NCBI GenBank assembly: GCA_024742875.1
Contig: JANSXP010000014.1
Location: 1 to 64,000, forward strand
Length of the DNA: 64,000 nt
DNA from: Planctomycetaceae bacterium
GTDB taxonomy: Bacteria > Planctomycetota > Planctomycetia > Planctomycetales > Planctomycetaceae
Direction of reading: 5' to 3'
Every line of letters begins with the position of its first letter. The first letter of the stretch is position 1. Below the pieces are notes generated by a model, which saw only the letters and a list, made by a program, of their open reading frames with translations, made no database searches and had not been told where the DNA came from. Position numbers and translations under genes: made by a program. Positions 8,088-17,726 of the stretch are shown piece by piece.

Positions 8088-9701
8088 ATGCCATTTTGCT
8101 TTCGCTGCCGATTCTGGTCCGTTCTGCTGCTGCTGGCCGTGTGCCTGGGTGGGCACTATCGGGCGACTGCCGATGAACAGCAGAGTACTCGCCGCCTGTC
8201 GCAGTTTCACGAACGTCGCCGGCAGTTGCTGGGACATCTGCGGCGAGAGTTTTCGGGACTCAGTGAGCAGTGTCATGAGGACGGTCAGTCAGATCTGGCC
8301 ACCGAAGTCACGGCAGTTTCCCTGGAACTGACAGCTCCCGGTGCACCACACGCACTGCCCACGATGGCCTCACTGCCGCTGAGCAGCCGACTTCCGGATT
8401 ACGAACGCGTGGTCCGCAACCGCATGCAGGTTTTGAAGACAGACAGTGCCCGCGAGTTGTATTCGCTGGCCCGACTGGCGCTGCGGGAAGGGCGATTGCC
8501 GTCGATGGCGTATCTGCTCATTCATGATGTCCTGCGTATCAATCCTGATCACAAACACGCGCGTGCGGTGCTTGGACAGCAGTTGTTTCGTGATCCGGCC
8601 AGACGCGAAGACCCCACGTATGCCGGTGAGTGGGTGTCGGCCTTTGAAGCCTCGCGCCGCATTGGCACATCGCCGGAAGTCAACCACGAGCTCTACGGCT
8701 GGATCCCGGCCTCTCATGTGGCCCGTTATGAAGACGGACAGCGACCGTGGGGAGGACGCTGGATCTCTGCCGAAAAAGAGGCCGAGTTGCGGCGCAATTT
8801 TCGCAATGCCTGGGAGATTCGCACCGAACACTTTCTGATTAAGACCAACACCAGCCGTGAAGAAGGGGTCCTGCTGTCGCGTCGCCTCGAGACCTACTAC
8901 GACTGGCTCCACTCCAACTTTGCCGCCTTCTTTGACACTCCGGCCGAGTTATACCGCCGCTTTGAGCAGGCGCAGTATGCCGGCCGGCGCACACTGCCCA
9001 CGCGGCCCATGCAGGTCCACTATTATGCCGACAGGGACGAATACCAGCAGCGGACGCGGGGCAAGATTCCACCGACGATTGTGACCAACGGCCTGTACTG
9101 GGAGCCGGATCGCACGTGTTATCTGTTTCGCAATCCGGAAGACCCGGACACCTCAACCGCTTTCCACGAGGCCACACACCAGATCTTCGACTGGACGACC
9201 CGCGACCATCGCAACAGCGCGGCCCGCAAACTGTCTCGTCAGCGAGGTCTGCGTAACGCCGAATGGGTGCTGTGCCGCAATTCCAACTTCTGGGTGCTCG
9301 AAGGCATCGCCTGCTACATGGAGTCGTTTCGTATTGTGGATGGCCTGCCGGAAGTTGGCGATCCAAAGAATGTCCGCTTCGTGGGAGCCACCCATCGCCT
9401 GCTGATCAACAACTTCTACATCGACATGCGGACGTTCAGTGGACTGGGCAAAGACGCATTCCGTCAGCACCCCAACCATACTCAGCTGTACACACAGGGA
9501 TCGGGAGTGGCCCATTTTCTGCTGCACTACAAAGGGGGCATCTATCGAGACGCCTTCATTGAACTGCTGTCCCGCGTCTACCAGCCGGATATGGAGAATC
9601 TGGCTGAGGATCCGTCTCTGGAGCAACTCACGGGCGTACAGTTTGACGTTCTGGACCTGCAGTACCGTGAACACATGGCGAACCTCTCAGCACGGCAGTA
9701 A
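8088..9701 (+). CDS. Secreted HExxH zinc-metalloprotein (DUF1570-type)
   Basis: 537 residues. A clear signal peptide (SVLLLLAVCLGGHYRATA) is followed by a largely helical region and a C-terminal peptidase-like domain. The zinc motif FHEATHQIF gives H360, E361 and H364, and the downstream Glu is E405 in FWVLEGIACYME, the spacing expected for a gluzincin (HExxH plus Glu). All three putative zinc ligands and the catalytic Glu are therefore present. Such proteins are abundant in planctomycetes and lack a demonstrated substrate. Likely periplasmic or surface protein; the peptidase role is inferred from the motif. Confidence 0.75.
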   Translation: MPFCFRCRFWSVLLLLAVCLGGHYRATADEQQSTRRLSQFHERRRQLLGHLRREFSGLSEQCHEDGQSDLATEVTAVSLELTAPGAPHALPTMASLPLSSRLPDYERVVRNRMQVLKTDSARELYSLARLALREGRLPSMAYLLIHDVLRINPDHKHARAVLGQQLFRDPARREDPTYAGEWVSAFEASRRIGTSPEVNHELYGWIPASHVARYEDGQRPWGGRWISAEKEAELRRNFRNAWEIRTEHFLIKTNTSREEGVLLSRRLETYYDWLHSNFAAFFDTPAELYRRFEQAQYAGRRTLPTRPMQVHYYADRDEYQQRTRGKIPPTIVTNGLYWEPDRTCYLFRNPEDPDTSTAFHEATHQIFDWTTRDHRNSAARKLSRQRGLRNAEWVLCRNSNFWVLEGIACYMESFRIVDGLPEVGDPKNVRFVGATHRLLINNFYIDMRTFSGLGKDAFRQHPNHTQLYTQGSGVAHFLLHYKGGIYRDAFIELLSRVYQPDMENLAEDPSLEQLTGVQFDVLDLQYREHMANLSARQ

Positions 9702-9891
9702 GTGCACAGGAGTCGAACTCCCCTGACGGTCGCAGCGCTGCCTAAACTGCTGATCTTGACTGGTCTCGCAGCGAGCCTGCCAATCTTGTCGCAGGCAATC
9801 GGGAAGTGCGTCAAACGGCTTTGAGCTGCCTGCCGGATTCTGGTGCAATAACGCCGACATCACTCAGGCCATTCACGGAAGTCGCTGCCCA

Positions 9892-11055
9892 GTGTCCGCA
9901 ACCGAGTCCCCTTCGCCCGCCCCTCGCGTCGTCGATACGCTGAACGTCGCGTTCTGGAATCTGCAGAATCTGTTTGACATAGAAGTGTCGCCGATCGCTG
10001 CCGATCTGGACTTTACGCCTGTGCACGGCTGGGATCGCCGTGCGTTTGAAGCGAAGGTCACCAACCTGGCGGAGATCATTCGCCTGATGTTTGATGGCGA
10101 GGGCCCCGATCTGCTGGGCATCTGCGAAATCGAAAACGAGCGGGTGGCCAACATTCTGATTGATGCCATTGGGCGGGACGATTATGCCCTCGCCCACGTG
10201 GAGCACCCGGACATCCGTGGCATCGACACCTCCCTGATTTACTCGACAAAACGCTTTCAGCTGGACGAATCACGACTTCGCGGCCACCTCGTCCATCTCC
10301 GATTTCCCACACGAGACATCTTTGAGGTGCATTTGAAAGTACGCAGTAACGACGCTGACCTGGTGGTGCTCGTCAATCACTGGCCATCGCGCAGCCTCGG
10401 CCGACTGGAGTCTGAGCCATTTCGCCTGACGGTCGCCAGCCACTGCGGACAACTGGTCGACGAGAACCTCAAACTGTCGCGGCGGGAGTATCTTGCGCTG
10501 TCAGACACCGAAGTGTCTTTGCACCGGCTTAATGAAGCGTGGGACCGCAATGTGCTGGTGATGGGCGACCTGAACGACGAACCATGGAATCGCAGTGTGC
10601 TGGACATCCTCAAAGCCGGCTACACCATCGATCATCTGGAAGAACCGATTCGATTTGCCCGCGGCAGTCTGCCCTCTTACAAAGCGTATGCGTCCAAATC
10701 GGCGTATCTGTTCAATCCTATGTGGAGCCTGATGTCAGCACCGGACAGCGGTACACACTACTATTCGCGCTCAACGCAGACCATGAGTATGCTCGATCAG
10801 TTCATGCTGTCGCGGGGCCTGCATTTTGGACAGCAGGGGCTGCAGCCAGCGCAGCGCCCGTCGGCCGGTGATCCCGACATACTCATCCCGGACGTGGACA
10901 TTTTCCGACCGGAACCGCTGACCACTCGCAAAGGACGGCCGCGGGAATTCAATCGCGAAACGCGCTCCGGTTACAGCGATCACTTTCCCATCACGATGCA
11001 GTTGTCCGTACTGGAAACAGATGCATCGCAGCAGGCACCTGCGAACACGGCATAA
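9892..11055 (+). CDS. Endonuclease/exonuclease/phosphatase family protein
   Basis: 387 residues from a GTG start. EEP-fold motifs in order: VAFWNLQNLFD, the metal-binding Glu in LLGICEIENERV, LVVLVNHWPSRS (catalytic His), VLVMGDLNDEPWN, and the C-terminal SGYSDHFPITMQL with the DH pair. The fold covers DNases, sphingomyelinases and inositol phosphatases. The GDLNDEP and SDHFP motifs are intact, so a hydrolase is expected, but the substrate is unknown. No signal peptide is seen with this start. Its stop codon overlaps the poly-T part of a terminator serving the opposite strand. Confidence 0.82.
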   Translation: MSATESPSPAPRVVDTLNVAFWNLQNLFDIEVSPIAADLDFTPVHGWDRRAFEAKVTNLAEIIRLMFDGEGPDLLGICEIENERVANILIDAIGRDDYALAHVEHPDIRGIDTSLIYSTKRFQLDESRLRGHLVHLRFPTRDIFEVHLKVRSNDADLVVLVNHWPSRSLGRLESEPFRLTVASHCGQLVDENLKLSRREYLALSDTEVSLHRLNEAWDRNVLVMGDLNDEPWNRSVLDILKAGYTIDHLEEPIRFARGSLPSYKAYASKSAYLFNPMWSLMSAPDSGTHYYSRSTQTMSMLDQFMLSRGLHFGQQGLQPAQRPSAGDPDILIPDVDIFRPEPLTTRKGRPREFNRETRSGYSDHFPITMQLSVLETDASQQAPANTA

Positions 11056-11080
11056 AAAAACGACTGCCATAGCAGTCGTT
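11051..11080 (-). terminator. Intrinsic terminator for the minus-strand gene at 11116-12045
   Basis: Read on the minus strand, CGACTGC-TATG-GCAGTCG (7 bp, loop 4) is followed by an unbroken run of seven T. It lies 36 bases past the stop of the minus-strand gene. The same hairpin also follows the plus-strand EEP gene but there lacks a T tract, so it acts mainly on the minus strand. Confidence 0.75.
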
Positions 11081-11115
11081 CGCTGGTGTGGAATGTGTGT
11101 CGTCCTGGAACAGAC

Positions 11116-12045
11116 TCAGCGTTCCTGAGCCTCAGCCATCAGGTCGCGACGATCGCAGATCCACTTGAGCCCCATCACCCCCGCGATGGCCGTCACTCCC
11201 ATGACACCAAATGCCTCGGGAGCAGAAGCCGCACGCGATCGGCTCAGGCGGGCAATGATATCGTCATTGCGAAAACGCCCCTTCTTTTCCAGTCGGTGCA
11301 CCAGTTGATCGCCCGCCACAATGCCATACGTCCTGTCGATACGGCAGAAGTCCCGAGCGGGGCCGGCTGATCGGACATACCCCGTTTGGCGGTCGGTCAC
11401 GTGATAACCCCGTTTGATGTACTCACCACAGATCGCGTCAAATTCGGAGGACTGAAGATACAGAACATGATCAAATCCTTCGCGTTCGTGCACCTGCCCA
11501 TCGTGGATGTGGACCGTTGGAAAAAAGACAGAACGATCCTGGGCCAAACGAGAGCGAAACCGGAACGCCATTGGATGCGGCTTACCGGCCTTTGACTTCA
11601 ACTGAAAAACGGCGAAAGCGTAATCGGCGTACCGCGGAATCAAATCCCATGAGGACTGAGGAATCCGAAACTGGGCGTCCAGGCGATCAAAGTCCTTTTG
11701 TGTCGGGACAAACGACGCGACAAAATCACCCACTTCGTGGACGGCCAGCCGGGGAACATCCAGTTGATTGCTGAACGACCGACCGCGACTCGGAGAGTCC
11801 GGCAACACAATCGGGAATCCACGCTGCAGGTCTGAAAAGAAACCTTCATAGTCTTTCAGGGAGACAAACTTCAGGCTGTCTGCTTCACCAAACCCTGGCT
11901 GCACGGGCAGTGGCAGAATGATGGCGTTGTCCCGCTGGGAAGCAAAGCTCATCTGATAGACCAGATGCTGCCAGTCACCGTCCTGCAGACGAGCAAAGAT
12001 TTTTGTGTTGGTAACGGATTCCACAGGCTGTGAGAAAATACACAT
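11116..12045 (-). CDS. Conserved protein of unknown function with C-terminal hydrophobic segment
   Basis: 309 residues when started at the ATG at 12045, which has AGAAGGGACC upstream and gives MCIFSQPVESVTNTKIFAR; a start 26 codons further up is less likely. I do not recognise a catalytic family. Distinct parts: DNAIILPLPVQPGF near residue 40, SFVPTQKDFDRLDAQFRI, and a conserved-looking SVFFPTVHIHDGQVHEREGFDHVLYLQ region (several His). A short hydrophobic segment (AFGVMGVTAIAGVMGLKW) lies about 30 residues from the end and is followed by charged residues, compatible with a single membrane anchor. The gene has its own terminator and a long upstream gap, so it is probably monocistronic. Confidence 0.7.
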   Translation of the reverse strand: MCIFSQPVESVTNTKIFARLQDGDWQHLVYQMSFASQRDNAIILPLPVQPGFGEADSLKFVSLKDYEGFFSDLQRGFPIVLPDSPSRGRSFSNQLDVPRLAVHEVGDFVASFVPTQKDFDRLDAQFRIPQSSWDLIPRYADYAFAVFQLKSKAGKPHPMAFRFRSRLAQDRSVFFPTVHIHDGQVHEREGFDHVLYLQSSEFDAICGEYIKRGYHVTDRQTGYVRSAGPARDFCRIDRTYGIVAGDQLVHRLEKKGRFRNDDIIARLSRSRAASAPEAFGVMGVTAIAGVMGLKWICDRRDLMAEAQER

Positions 12046-12341
12046 GACAGGTCCCTTCTGACGCGAGTTGCCGGATGCTGACCAGTGAAGCCGGCAACAC
12101 GGCCAATTGGTTCTCCTGACCACTCTGATTTTTCAAATTGCCGACAGACGGGTACGCAGCAGCGGCATCCGCCCGGAGGGCCAGCAGGTGTGGTGAGTGC
12201 CAGACGAATGCAACAGTGTCCGGCAGGCACAGCGGGGCATGATCACCAGGATTTCTCCTGAAGAAAGCCGAGGATCAGCCGGAAAACAGCGTTTTCCGTC
12301 CCGAAATTCTGATAGACCGTGAAAAAACACGATTTTGTGGG

Positions 12342-12353
12342 AGTGAATTCACT
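12342..12353. repeat. Perfect 12-base palindrome AGTGAATTCACT
   Basis: A perfect palindrome in the divergent intergenic region, about 300 bases upstream of the minus-strand gene start and 360 upstream of the plus-strand gene. The size suits a dimeric regulator, but no second copy was noticed nearby, so an operator role is a guess. Confidence 0.3.
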
Positions 12354-12433
12354 TGGTTTTCACTCTCAAAAGCACGAAGGTAGTCACCAGGAGCGTTACT
12401 ACCGGTCGCCTGCTCCATCATCCTTTCTTTTCA

Positions 12434-12450
12434 ATTCGTTTCTAACGAAT
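12434..12450. repeat. Inverted repeat ATTCGTT-TCT-AACGAAT
   Basis: Seven-base arms with a 3-base spacer inside the pyrimidine-rich stretch. In RNA it would form a small hairpin; in DNA it could be an operator for either divergent gene. Confidence 0.3.
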
Positions 12451-12715
12451 ATTCCAAGTCGGGTAACCAAACCTGGTCGCTCGCAAAACCCTTCGATTTC
12501 TCGTCTCACTTTCTATCCTATTCTGGACGAGTGCCCTCGAACCTGTCATTCTTACTACTCCGTTTCTCGTTTTCACCTTATCAACTGTCTCACTATCCCT
12601 GCTCGTGGAAGACCTGCGAGTTGTGAGCGTTTGGTTTAATTGCTTTCTTCTCACCGTGAGTTGAAGAGCGCAGTTAATCGTCGGGACAACGACGTCCACA
12701 GATCTGGTGCGATTT

Positions 12716-14023
12716 ATGCCGTTTCATCCCATTGAAACACGACGACCCTCAACTCGGAATTCGACCCTGTTGGCTGCAGGGACGCTGCTCTTTCTGACGT
12801 CGTCCGCCTGGGCGCAGGACATCGACCTGCGGCCCGATACAAAACCGGCGTACGATGCGGCACAGAAACAGGCCGTGATGCAGCTCCGCAAGACGGACGG
12901 ACTGCTCACGAAAGAAATCCTGGACAAATTCACGGCCAAATCGCGAGAGTACCGTGATCTGGTCTACCGCGGCACAGACGGTCGCAACGCGGCACAGCTG
13001 GAAGTCATTCGCACGGGCCTGGCCTATAAGATCTTCTCTCTGTCGGATCGTGCCATCCAGGATGATCCTCGCCTTCTTGAAAACGCATTCACCAGCCTCG
13101 ACCGTGACATCAGTCGTGCAGGCGGAGCGCTGACCAACGCAGACGACAAGAAACGATTTCGCTCTCTGCTGTTTCGCGAAGCCTTCCCGATGATTGAAAA
13201 GTTGATGGAGAACAACTTCATCAGTCGCTCGATGGGACTGGAACTGCTGCTGATCCTCGAAGTTGTGCCCGGTCGAGGCAACACTCGGATGGAAATGTTT
13301 GACGAGACCCACAAGGTGATCGTCCGAGTGTTGAATGATCCCACACAGCCAGACGCTGTGAAGCTGCGCGCTGCCAACTCGGCCAAGCGATACCTCGAAA
13401 GAGCGGACGCGATTCCACAGATCGAAAACGAAATTGCTCTGGCCCTGGCGGCAGAAGCCAAGCGCAAGTTTGTGGGGGTTCCGTACCAGAACTCGTTGCT
13501 GCTTGCCCTGGAACACGTGTCCGCACCACGACAGCTGGTGTCTCCGCGACAGCCTGTTGCCCTGAAGGTCGCCGTGGAACTAATGACCGACAAGAATCAG
13601 CCAATCCGCACTCGCTGTCGAGCGGCCCGCCTGGCTGGTCGTGTCGGCTACGATGCCCAGGTGGATTACGAGCCCGTCGCCTGGCTGGTCGCCGATGTGG
13701 CGCTGGAAACCTCATTGCTGTACGCTCAGTCGAAGAATAAGAAGGACGTCTCCTGGCAGTTGTGTGGCTGGTATCTGTACACCGGCTTTATGGCTGAAAA
13801 TCGGGGTGAGCGGCAGAATAAATTCGGCATGCTGAACCGAGTGCCTGATTCGGCCGTCGTGAAAGGATCCTACCAGGCGATTATCCCGCTGGTTCGCGTA
13901 CTTTTGTCGGGCAAGGGTAATCTGAATGCGGCCGTTGGCTCCCTGAACAAATGGAACCAGGCCAATCAGCCGGCGGATCTTGAGTACGATCCCAGCTGCC
14001 CGCCCATCGCCAAGGGTCCGTAG
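12716..14023 (+). CDS. Secreted protein of unknown function
   Basis: 435 residues from the ATG at 12716; a GTG nine bases upstream is also possible. The N-terminus has a classical signal peptide (STLLAAGTLLFLTSSAWA followed by QD). The mature part is helical and rich in Leu, Ala and Arg, with stretches such as LLLILEVVPGRGN and RTRCRAARLAGRVGYDAQ that resemble HEAT-type helical repeats, but I cannot assign a family. There is no visible catalytic motif or membrane segment after the signal. It is probably a periplasmic protein of planctomycetes. The long upstream gap suggests its own promoter. Confidence 0.75.
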   Translation: MPFHPIETRRPSTRNSTLLAAGTLLFLTSSAWAQDIDLRPDTKPAYDAAQKQAVMQLRKTDGLLTKEILDKFTAKSREYRDLVYRGTDGRNAAQLEVIRTGLAYKIFSLSDRAIQDDPRLLENAFTSLDRDISRAGGALTNADDKKRFRSLLFREAFPMIEKLMENNFISRSMGLELLLILEVVPGRGNTRMEMFDETHKVIVRVLNDPTQPDAVKLRAANSAKRYLERADAIPQIENEIALALAAEAKRKFVGVPYQNSLLLALEHVSAPRQLVSPRQPVALKVAVELMTDKNQPIRTRCRAARLAGRVGYDAQVDYEPVAWLVADVALETSLLYAQSKNKKDVSWQLCGWYLYTGFMAENRGERQNKFGMLNRVPDSAVVKGSYQAIIPLVRVLLSGKGNLNAAVGSLNKWNQANQPADLEYDPSCPPIAKGP

Positions 14024-14387
14024 CCGACCGCAGTTTGCTGGCTGCCACAATCTGGCCCACAGTCGCCCCTGCACTACCAGCCCACGTTGCGTCAGCCTAT
14101 CATCGATCACGCATTGCGATCACCATTGTGCGCAAGCGTTCCGCCAGCCGTGGCAAATCCGGACGTGATCAGAAGGGCACAGACTCAACGCTGCGGCGAT
14201 CACCCTGAGTAGATTTGCTTACGCATACCAGCACGTCCTGCATTTGAGACAGCGGGCCCGCTTTGCCCCTGTCCGTTTGCCGAAAATCTCAAGGTAAGGT
14301 TCGCGACGTACAAGCGTCCCAAGCGTGACCCAGGCCACGAAAGGATGCGGCCTGACTGCACGCCACCTTTCTGCTCAGGGTATGCTC
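14024..14387. other. Non-coding gap before the DUF547 gene
   Basis: I see no ORF with a ribosome binding site, no tRNA and no convincing terminator hairpin. The start of the next gene at 14388 is chosen for its AGGG box at 14377-14380. Confidence 0.4.
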
Positions 14388-15221
14388 ATGAACTGTTTTC
14401 ACACAACAATCGCTGTCGCCGCGTTCGCCGCACTTTCTGTGCTGGCAGGTCCCAAAGCGACGGCAGGCAAACCTGTTTACCTCGGTCATCGCCAGGCGGC
14501 AGGTCTGAGCAGTGACAACGTGAACCATGATGCCTGGGATGCGCTGCTCCGCAGGTATGTCGACACCAACGGCATGGTTGACTACACCAAATGGCACGCC
14601 AGTAGCGCGGATCGCGCCGCCCTGCATCAATACATTGACCAACTCTCCAAAGTCAGTCCGGCGACCAAAGCGTCACGCGCCGGCCGGCTGGCGTTCTGGA
14701 TCAACGCCTACAACGCGGTCACGATTGAGGGGATTCTGCGCGAATACCCAACATCCAGTATTCGTAACCATACCGCCAAAGTGCTCGGCTACAACATCTG
14801 GAAAGATCTGCAGTTGTACGTCGGCGGTCGTCCGTACTCCCTGGATGCCATGGAACACGAAGTCCTCCGCAAAATGGGCGAACCTCGAATTCACTTTGCC
14901 ATCGTCTGTGCCAGCATCGGCTGCCCGCGGCTGCTCAACGAAGCCTACCGTCCCGCTCGTCTGGACGAACAGCTGCAGACAAACGCCCGCGATTTCTTTT
15001 CCCGCGCTCAGAACTTCCGCTACGACAGCGCCCGCGAGACGGTCCACCTGTCCAGCATCCTGCAGTGGTTTGGCAAAGATTTCGGCAGCACTCAGTCTGC
15101 CATGCTGCAAAAGATTTCTGCGTGGGTTCCTCAGAACGCCCAGTCAGCCGTGGCCAGCGGGCGCGTGCGTGTTGCGTTCAATGACTACAACTGGCAACTG
15201 AACGACCAACGTTCTCGCTGA
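14388..15221 (+). CDS. Exported DUF547 domain protein
   Basis: 277 residues. The ATG at 14388 gives a good spacing to AGGG and a signal peptide (IAVAAFAALSVLAGPKATAG). The mature protein is a DUF547 domain: AWDALLRRYVDTNGMVDYTKW, LAFWINAYNAVTIEGIL and HFAIVCASIGCPRLLNEAY are hallmark segments, the last with the conserved paired Cys. DUF547 proteins occur widely, often exported, and have no proven biochemical role; a papain-like ancestry has been suggested by fold, which I cannot test here. The GTG 63 bases upstream is less likely as a start because it precedes the signal peptide. Confidence 0.85.
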   Translation: MNCFHTTIAVAAFAALSVLAGPKATAGKPVYLGHRQAAGLSSDNVNHDAWDALLRRYVDTNGMVDYTKWHASSADRAALHQYIDQLSKVSPATKASRAGRLAFWINAYNAVTIEGILREYPTSSIRNHTAKVLGYNIWKDLQLYVGGRPYSLDAMEHEVLRKMGEPRIHFAIVCASIGCPRLLNEAYRPARLDEQLQTNARDFFSRAQNFRYDSARETVHLSSILQWFGKDFGSTQSAMLQKISAWVPQNAQSAVASGRVRVAFNDYNWQLNDQRSR

Positions 15222-15437
15222 GGAATTCTCCGAAAGCCCCTGTCAGAAACCAGTCCCTGCCTCGACTTCAGTGTGCTTCACAGAGTCGCTACATTTGACA
15301 TTGCGACAGGGGATTTCTAACGTCTGTCGACAGCCGGCGAAGCTTTTGCACTGCCCCCGGCTGCTTTCCACAGCGTGCCGAGAAGGCCGCCTGTGTTCGC
15401 CTGTGTTCGCCTGACAAACATCTATCTGGAGAAATCA

Positions 15438-16433
15438 ATGGGACGACCTGTCACACTGTTTACGGGTCAATGGGCCGACCTGCCACTGGAAGAGCTCTGT
15501 AAGAAAGCCAGAGAATTTGGCTATGACGGACTCGAACTGGCGTGCTGGGGTGATCATTTCGAAGTCGACAAAGCGCTGTCAGACGACAGCTACTGCCAGA
15601 AAAAGCGCGATCTGCTGGATCGCCATGAGCTGAAGCTGTTTTCCATCTCCAACCACCTGGTCGGCCAGGGAGTCCTGGACAACATTGACGAACGCCACAA
15701 AAGTATTCTGCCGGAATATGTGTGGGGTGACGGTGACCCGGAAGGCGTCAATGCCCGCAGCATTGAAGAAATGAAGAACACCGCGCGAGCCGCTCAGAAA
15801 CTGGGTGTGAGCATCGTCAACGGGTTCACCGGTTCCAGCATCTGGCACCTGATCTATGACTTCCCCCCCACACCAGCAAGCATGATCGACGCCGGATTTG
15901 ACCTGCTGGCGGAACGCTGGAATCCCATTCTGGACGTCTTCCAGGAGTGCGGTGTAAAATTTGCGCTGGAAGTGCACCCCACCGAAATCGCATTCGACCT
16001 GTACTCCGCTGAGCGGGCACTGAAGGCCCTGAACCATCGCGAAGAGTTTGGCTTCAACTTTGACCCCAGCCACTTGATCTGGCAGGGAGTTGATCCTGTC
16101 GAATTCATTCGTGCCTTCCCGGACCGCATCTACCATGTGCACATGAAGGATGCGTCCGTCACACTGAACGGCCGCACGGGCATTCTGACCAGCCACCTGC
16201 CATGGGGTGACCCACGACGCGGCTGGGACTTCCGCAGCGTAGGACGCGGTGGCGTGCGATTTGAAGAAATCATCCGCCAGCTGAACGCCATCAACTACGA
16301 CGGTCCGCTGTCCGTGGAATGGGAAGACATTGGCATGAATCGCGAAGCCGGCGCGGCGGAAGCCGCTCAGTTCTGCAAGAACGTCGACTTCGAGCCCTCC
16401 GGACGTCGGTTCGATGACGCGTTTTCCGACTAG
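15438..16433 (+). CDS. Sugar phosphate isomerase/epimerase (xylose isomerase-like TIM barrel)
   Basis: 331 residues. The ATG at 15438 follows GGAG with good spacing and yields [19 protein letters not shown]. The fold is the AP-endonuclease-2/xylose-isomerase-like barrel: [14 protein letters not shown] near the N-terminus, [14 protein letters not shown] and [15 protein letters not shown] with probable metal ligands (Glu, His, Asp), IYHVHMKDA, and the final SVEWEDIGM. These enzymes isomerise or epimerise sugars and inositols. Planctomycetes have many paralogues and the substrate is unknown. A strong terminator follows, so the transcript probably ends here. Confidence 0.88.
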   Translation: MGRPVTLFTGQWADLPLEELCKKAREFGYDGLELACWGDHFEVDKALSDDSYCQKKRDLLDRHELKLFSISNHLVGQGVLDNIDERHKSILPEYVWGDGDPEGVNARSIEEMKNTARAAQKLGVSIVNGFTGSSIWHLIYDFPPTPASMIDAGFDLLAERWNPILDVFQECGVKFALEVHPTEIAFDLYSAERALKALNHREEFGFNFDPSHLIWQGVDPVEFIRAFPDRIYHVHMKDASVTLNGRTGILTSHLPWGDPRRGWDFRSVGRGGVRFEEIIRQLNAINYDGPLSVEWEDIGMNREAGAAEAAQFCKNVDFEPSGRRFDDAFSD

Positions 16434-16493
16434 TCTTCAGTGACGACGCGGCGGACCGAGTGCGTACGGTGCACTCGTCTGAGATCCCCTCAG

Positions 16494-16530
16494 AAACAGG
16501 CAGCGACAACAGTGTCGCTGCCTGTTTTCG
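16494..16530 (+). terminator. Strong intrinsic terminator after the sugar isomerase gene
   Basis: A perfect 15-bp stem (16494-16508 with 16513-16527) with a 4-base ACAG loop, ending in CCTGTTTTCG. It is 60 bases past the stop of the plus-strand gene. Confidence 0.85.
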
Positions 16531-16575
16531 TAGCGTCCCGTCTTTGTCATACTCTGCATTCAGGAAACGATTGCC

Positions 16576-17679
16576 GTGCTCGCCAATAACCGCGATCCCA
16601 TTGCCGTCCGCCAGGTGCAGTGGCTGACCGTCGCTCCGGTGCTCCACCTCCTGCAGGCATTACGCAACGGATTCCGACTGCGCGTGCTGCTCCCGTGCGG
16701 GCTGCTGATTCTCTGCCTGGTTCTGGGGCCGGAGTCTTCCTTCTCCTCGCTGTTTGCTCGACCAGATGCCGCTGCCGTGCCTTCGGGAGCTGTGATGCTG
16801 GCCGTTCCGGGACGTGGATGGCTGCCCATTCCTCTGGCCGGACTGCTGTCCTGGCCACTGCGACTTCAATCTCCCCCGGAGACCAGTGTACTGCCAACGG
16901 TGCTGTCACTGCTGATTGTTATCGGCGTCATCATGATTGTGGGAGTGGCCGTGGCGCGGGCAACCAGCCAGGAATTCTGCGGTCGCGGCCGGTGCGGGGC
17001 CCTTGCCAGCCTAAAGTATTCCCTGCAGCACATTCTGGCATCACTGGCCGCCACGATGCTGACGTTTTCCCTGTTGCTGCTGCTGGGCCTGCCGCTGCTG
17101 TTCTGTCAGTGGCTGTTTGGTCCGGACAGTCGCTGGCTGTGGGCCTCAGGCATCACATCCCTCCCGCTGGCGCTGTATGGTATCGTCGCCGCTTTTGGAG
17201 CCATTGTGCTGTTCGCCGGATGGCTGCTTTCGCTGTGTGCCATCGGCACCGACGGGTGTTCGGGAGCTGACGCGCTCAGCCGCGGCATCAGCTACACACT
17301 CACTCACAAGCTGCTAACGAGCGTCTACTTTTACGTCGCCACAATCGTGAGCCTGTTCACCAAAGTCGTCGCTACGTTTCTCGCATCGGTCGCGGTTAGC
17401 GAACTCCCCGAAATCATGCGGCAGTATCCTCCGCCGGAAGATGCACGCTATTTTCTGACCGGCGTCGGACTGCAGGGACTGCGATTGTTTCCGCTTGCCG
17501 TGCAGCTGGGCAGCTTCCTGTCGGCCGTTTGCCTCGTCTATCTGCTGCTGCGGGAGCGTGTCGACGGAATCGACCTGCAGGAAGCAGGTCCGCCGGGCAA
17601 CCTGGCAGCTCGGCAGGCACCGGCAGAATCACCCGAAAAGCCCGCGCCACCGGCTGGTCTTGCCCCCAGCGGCGAGTAG
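16576..17679 (+). CDS. Multi-pass membrane protein of unknown function
   Basis: 367 residues from a GTG start. Hydropathy read by eye gives about six membrane segments: VLLPCGLLILCLVLG, TVLSLLIVIGVIMIVGVAVA, MLTFSLLLLLGLPLLF, LYGIVAAFGAIVLFAGWLLSL, VYFYVATIVSLFTKVVATFLA and LAVQLGSFLSAVCLVYLLL. The C-terminal 40 residues are Pro/Ala/Glu-rich and cytoplasmic-looking. No transporter signature is recognised. The next gene starts 47 bases downstream and encodes an anchored flagellar-rod-like protein, so the two may be co-transcribed. Confidence 0.7.
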   Translation: MLANNRDPIAVRQVQWLTVAPVLHLLQALRNGFRLRVLLPCGLLILCLVLGPESSFSSLFARPDAAAVPSGAVMLAVPGRGWLPIPLAGLLSWPLRLQSPPETSVLPTVLSLLIVIGVIMIVGVAVARATSQEFCGRGRCGALASLKYSLQHILASLAATMLTFSLLLLLGLPLLFCQWLFGPDSRWLWASGITSLPLALYGIVAAFGAIVLFAGWLLSLCAIGTDGCSGADALSRGISYTLTHKLLTSVYFYVATIVSLFTKVVATFLASVAVSELPEIMRQYPPPEDARYFLTGVGLQGLRLFPLAVQLGSFLSAVCLVYLLLRERVDGIDLQEAGPPGNLAARQAPAESPEKPAPPAGLAPSGE

Positions 17680-17726
17680 CGACTACACTCAAAGCGTCCG
17701 GCAAACCACAAGCATGGAGGCTTACG

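Larger units (their letters stand above)
12046..12715. other. 670-base non-coding, partly pyrimidine-rich region
   Basis: The gap separates divergent genes. From about 12400 to 12650 the plus strand is strikingly C/T-rich and lower in G than its surroundings, with no ORF of convincing codon use. Two inverted repeats are listed separately. It should hold both divergent promoters and may include a long 5' leader or a small RNA. Confidence 0.5.

Noticed and set aside
11116-11250. PEP-CTERM-like sorting tail on the unknown minus-strand protein
   Set aside because: A PE pair before a short hydrophobic helix is present, but the Arg cluster and the spacing of the motif are not typical, and no exosortase gene is seen.
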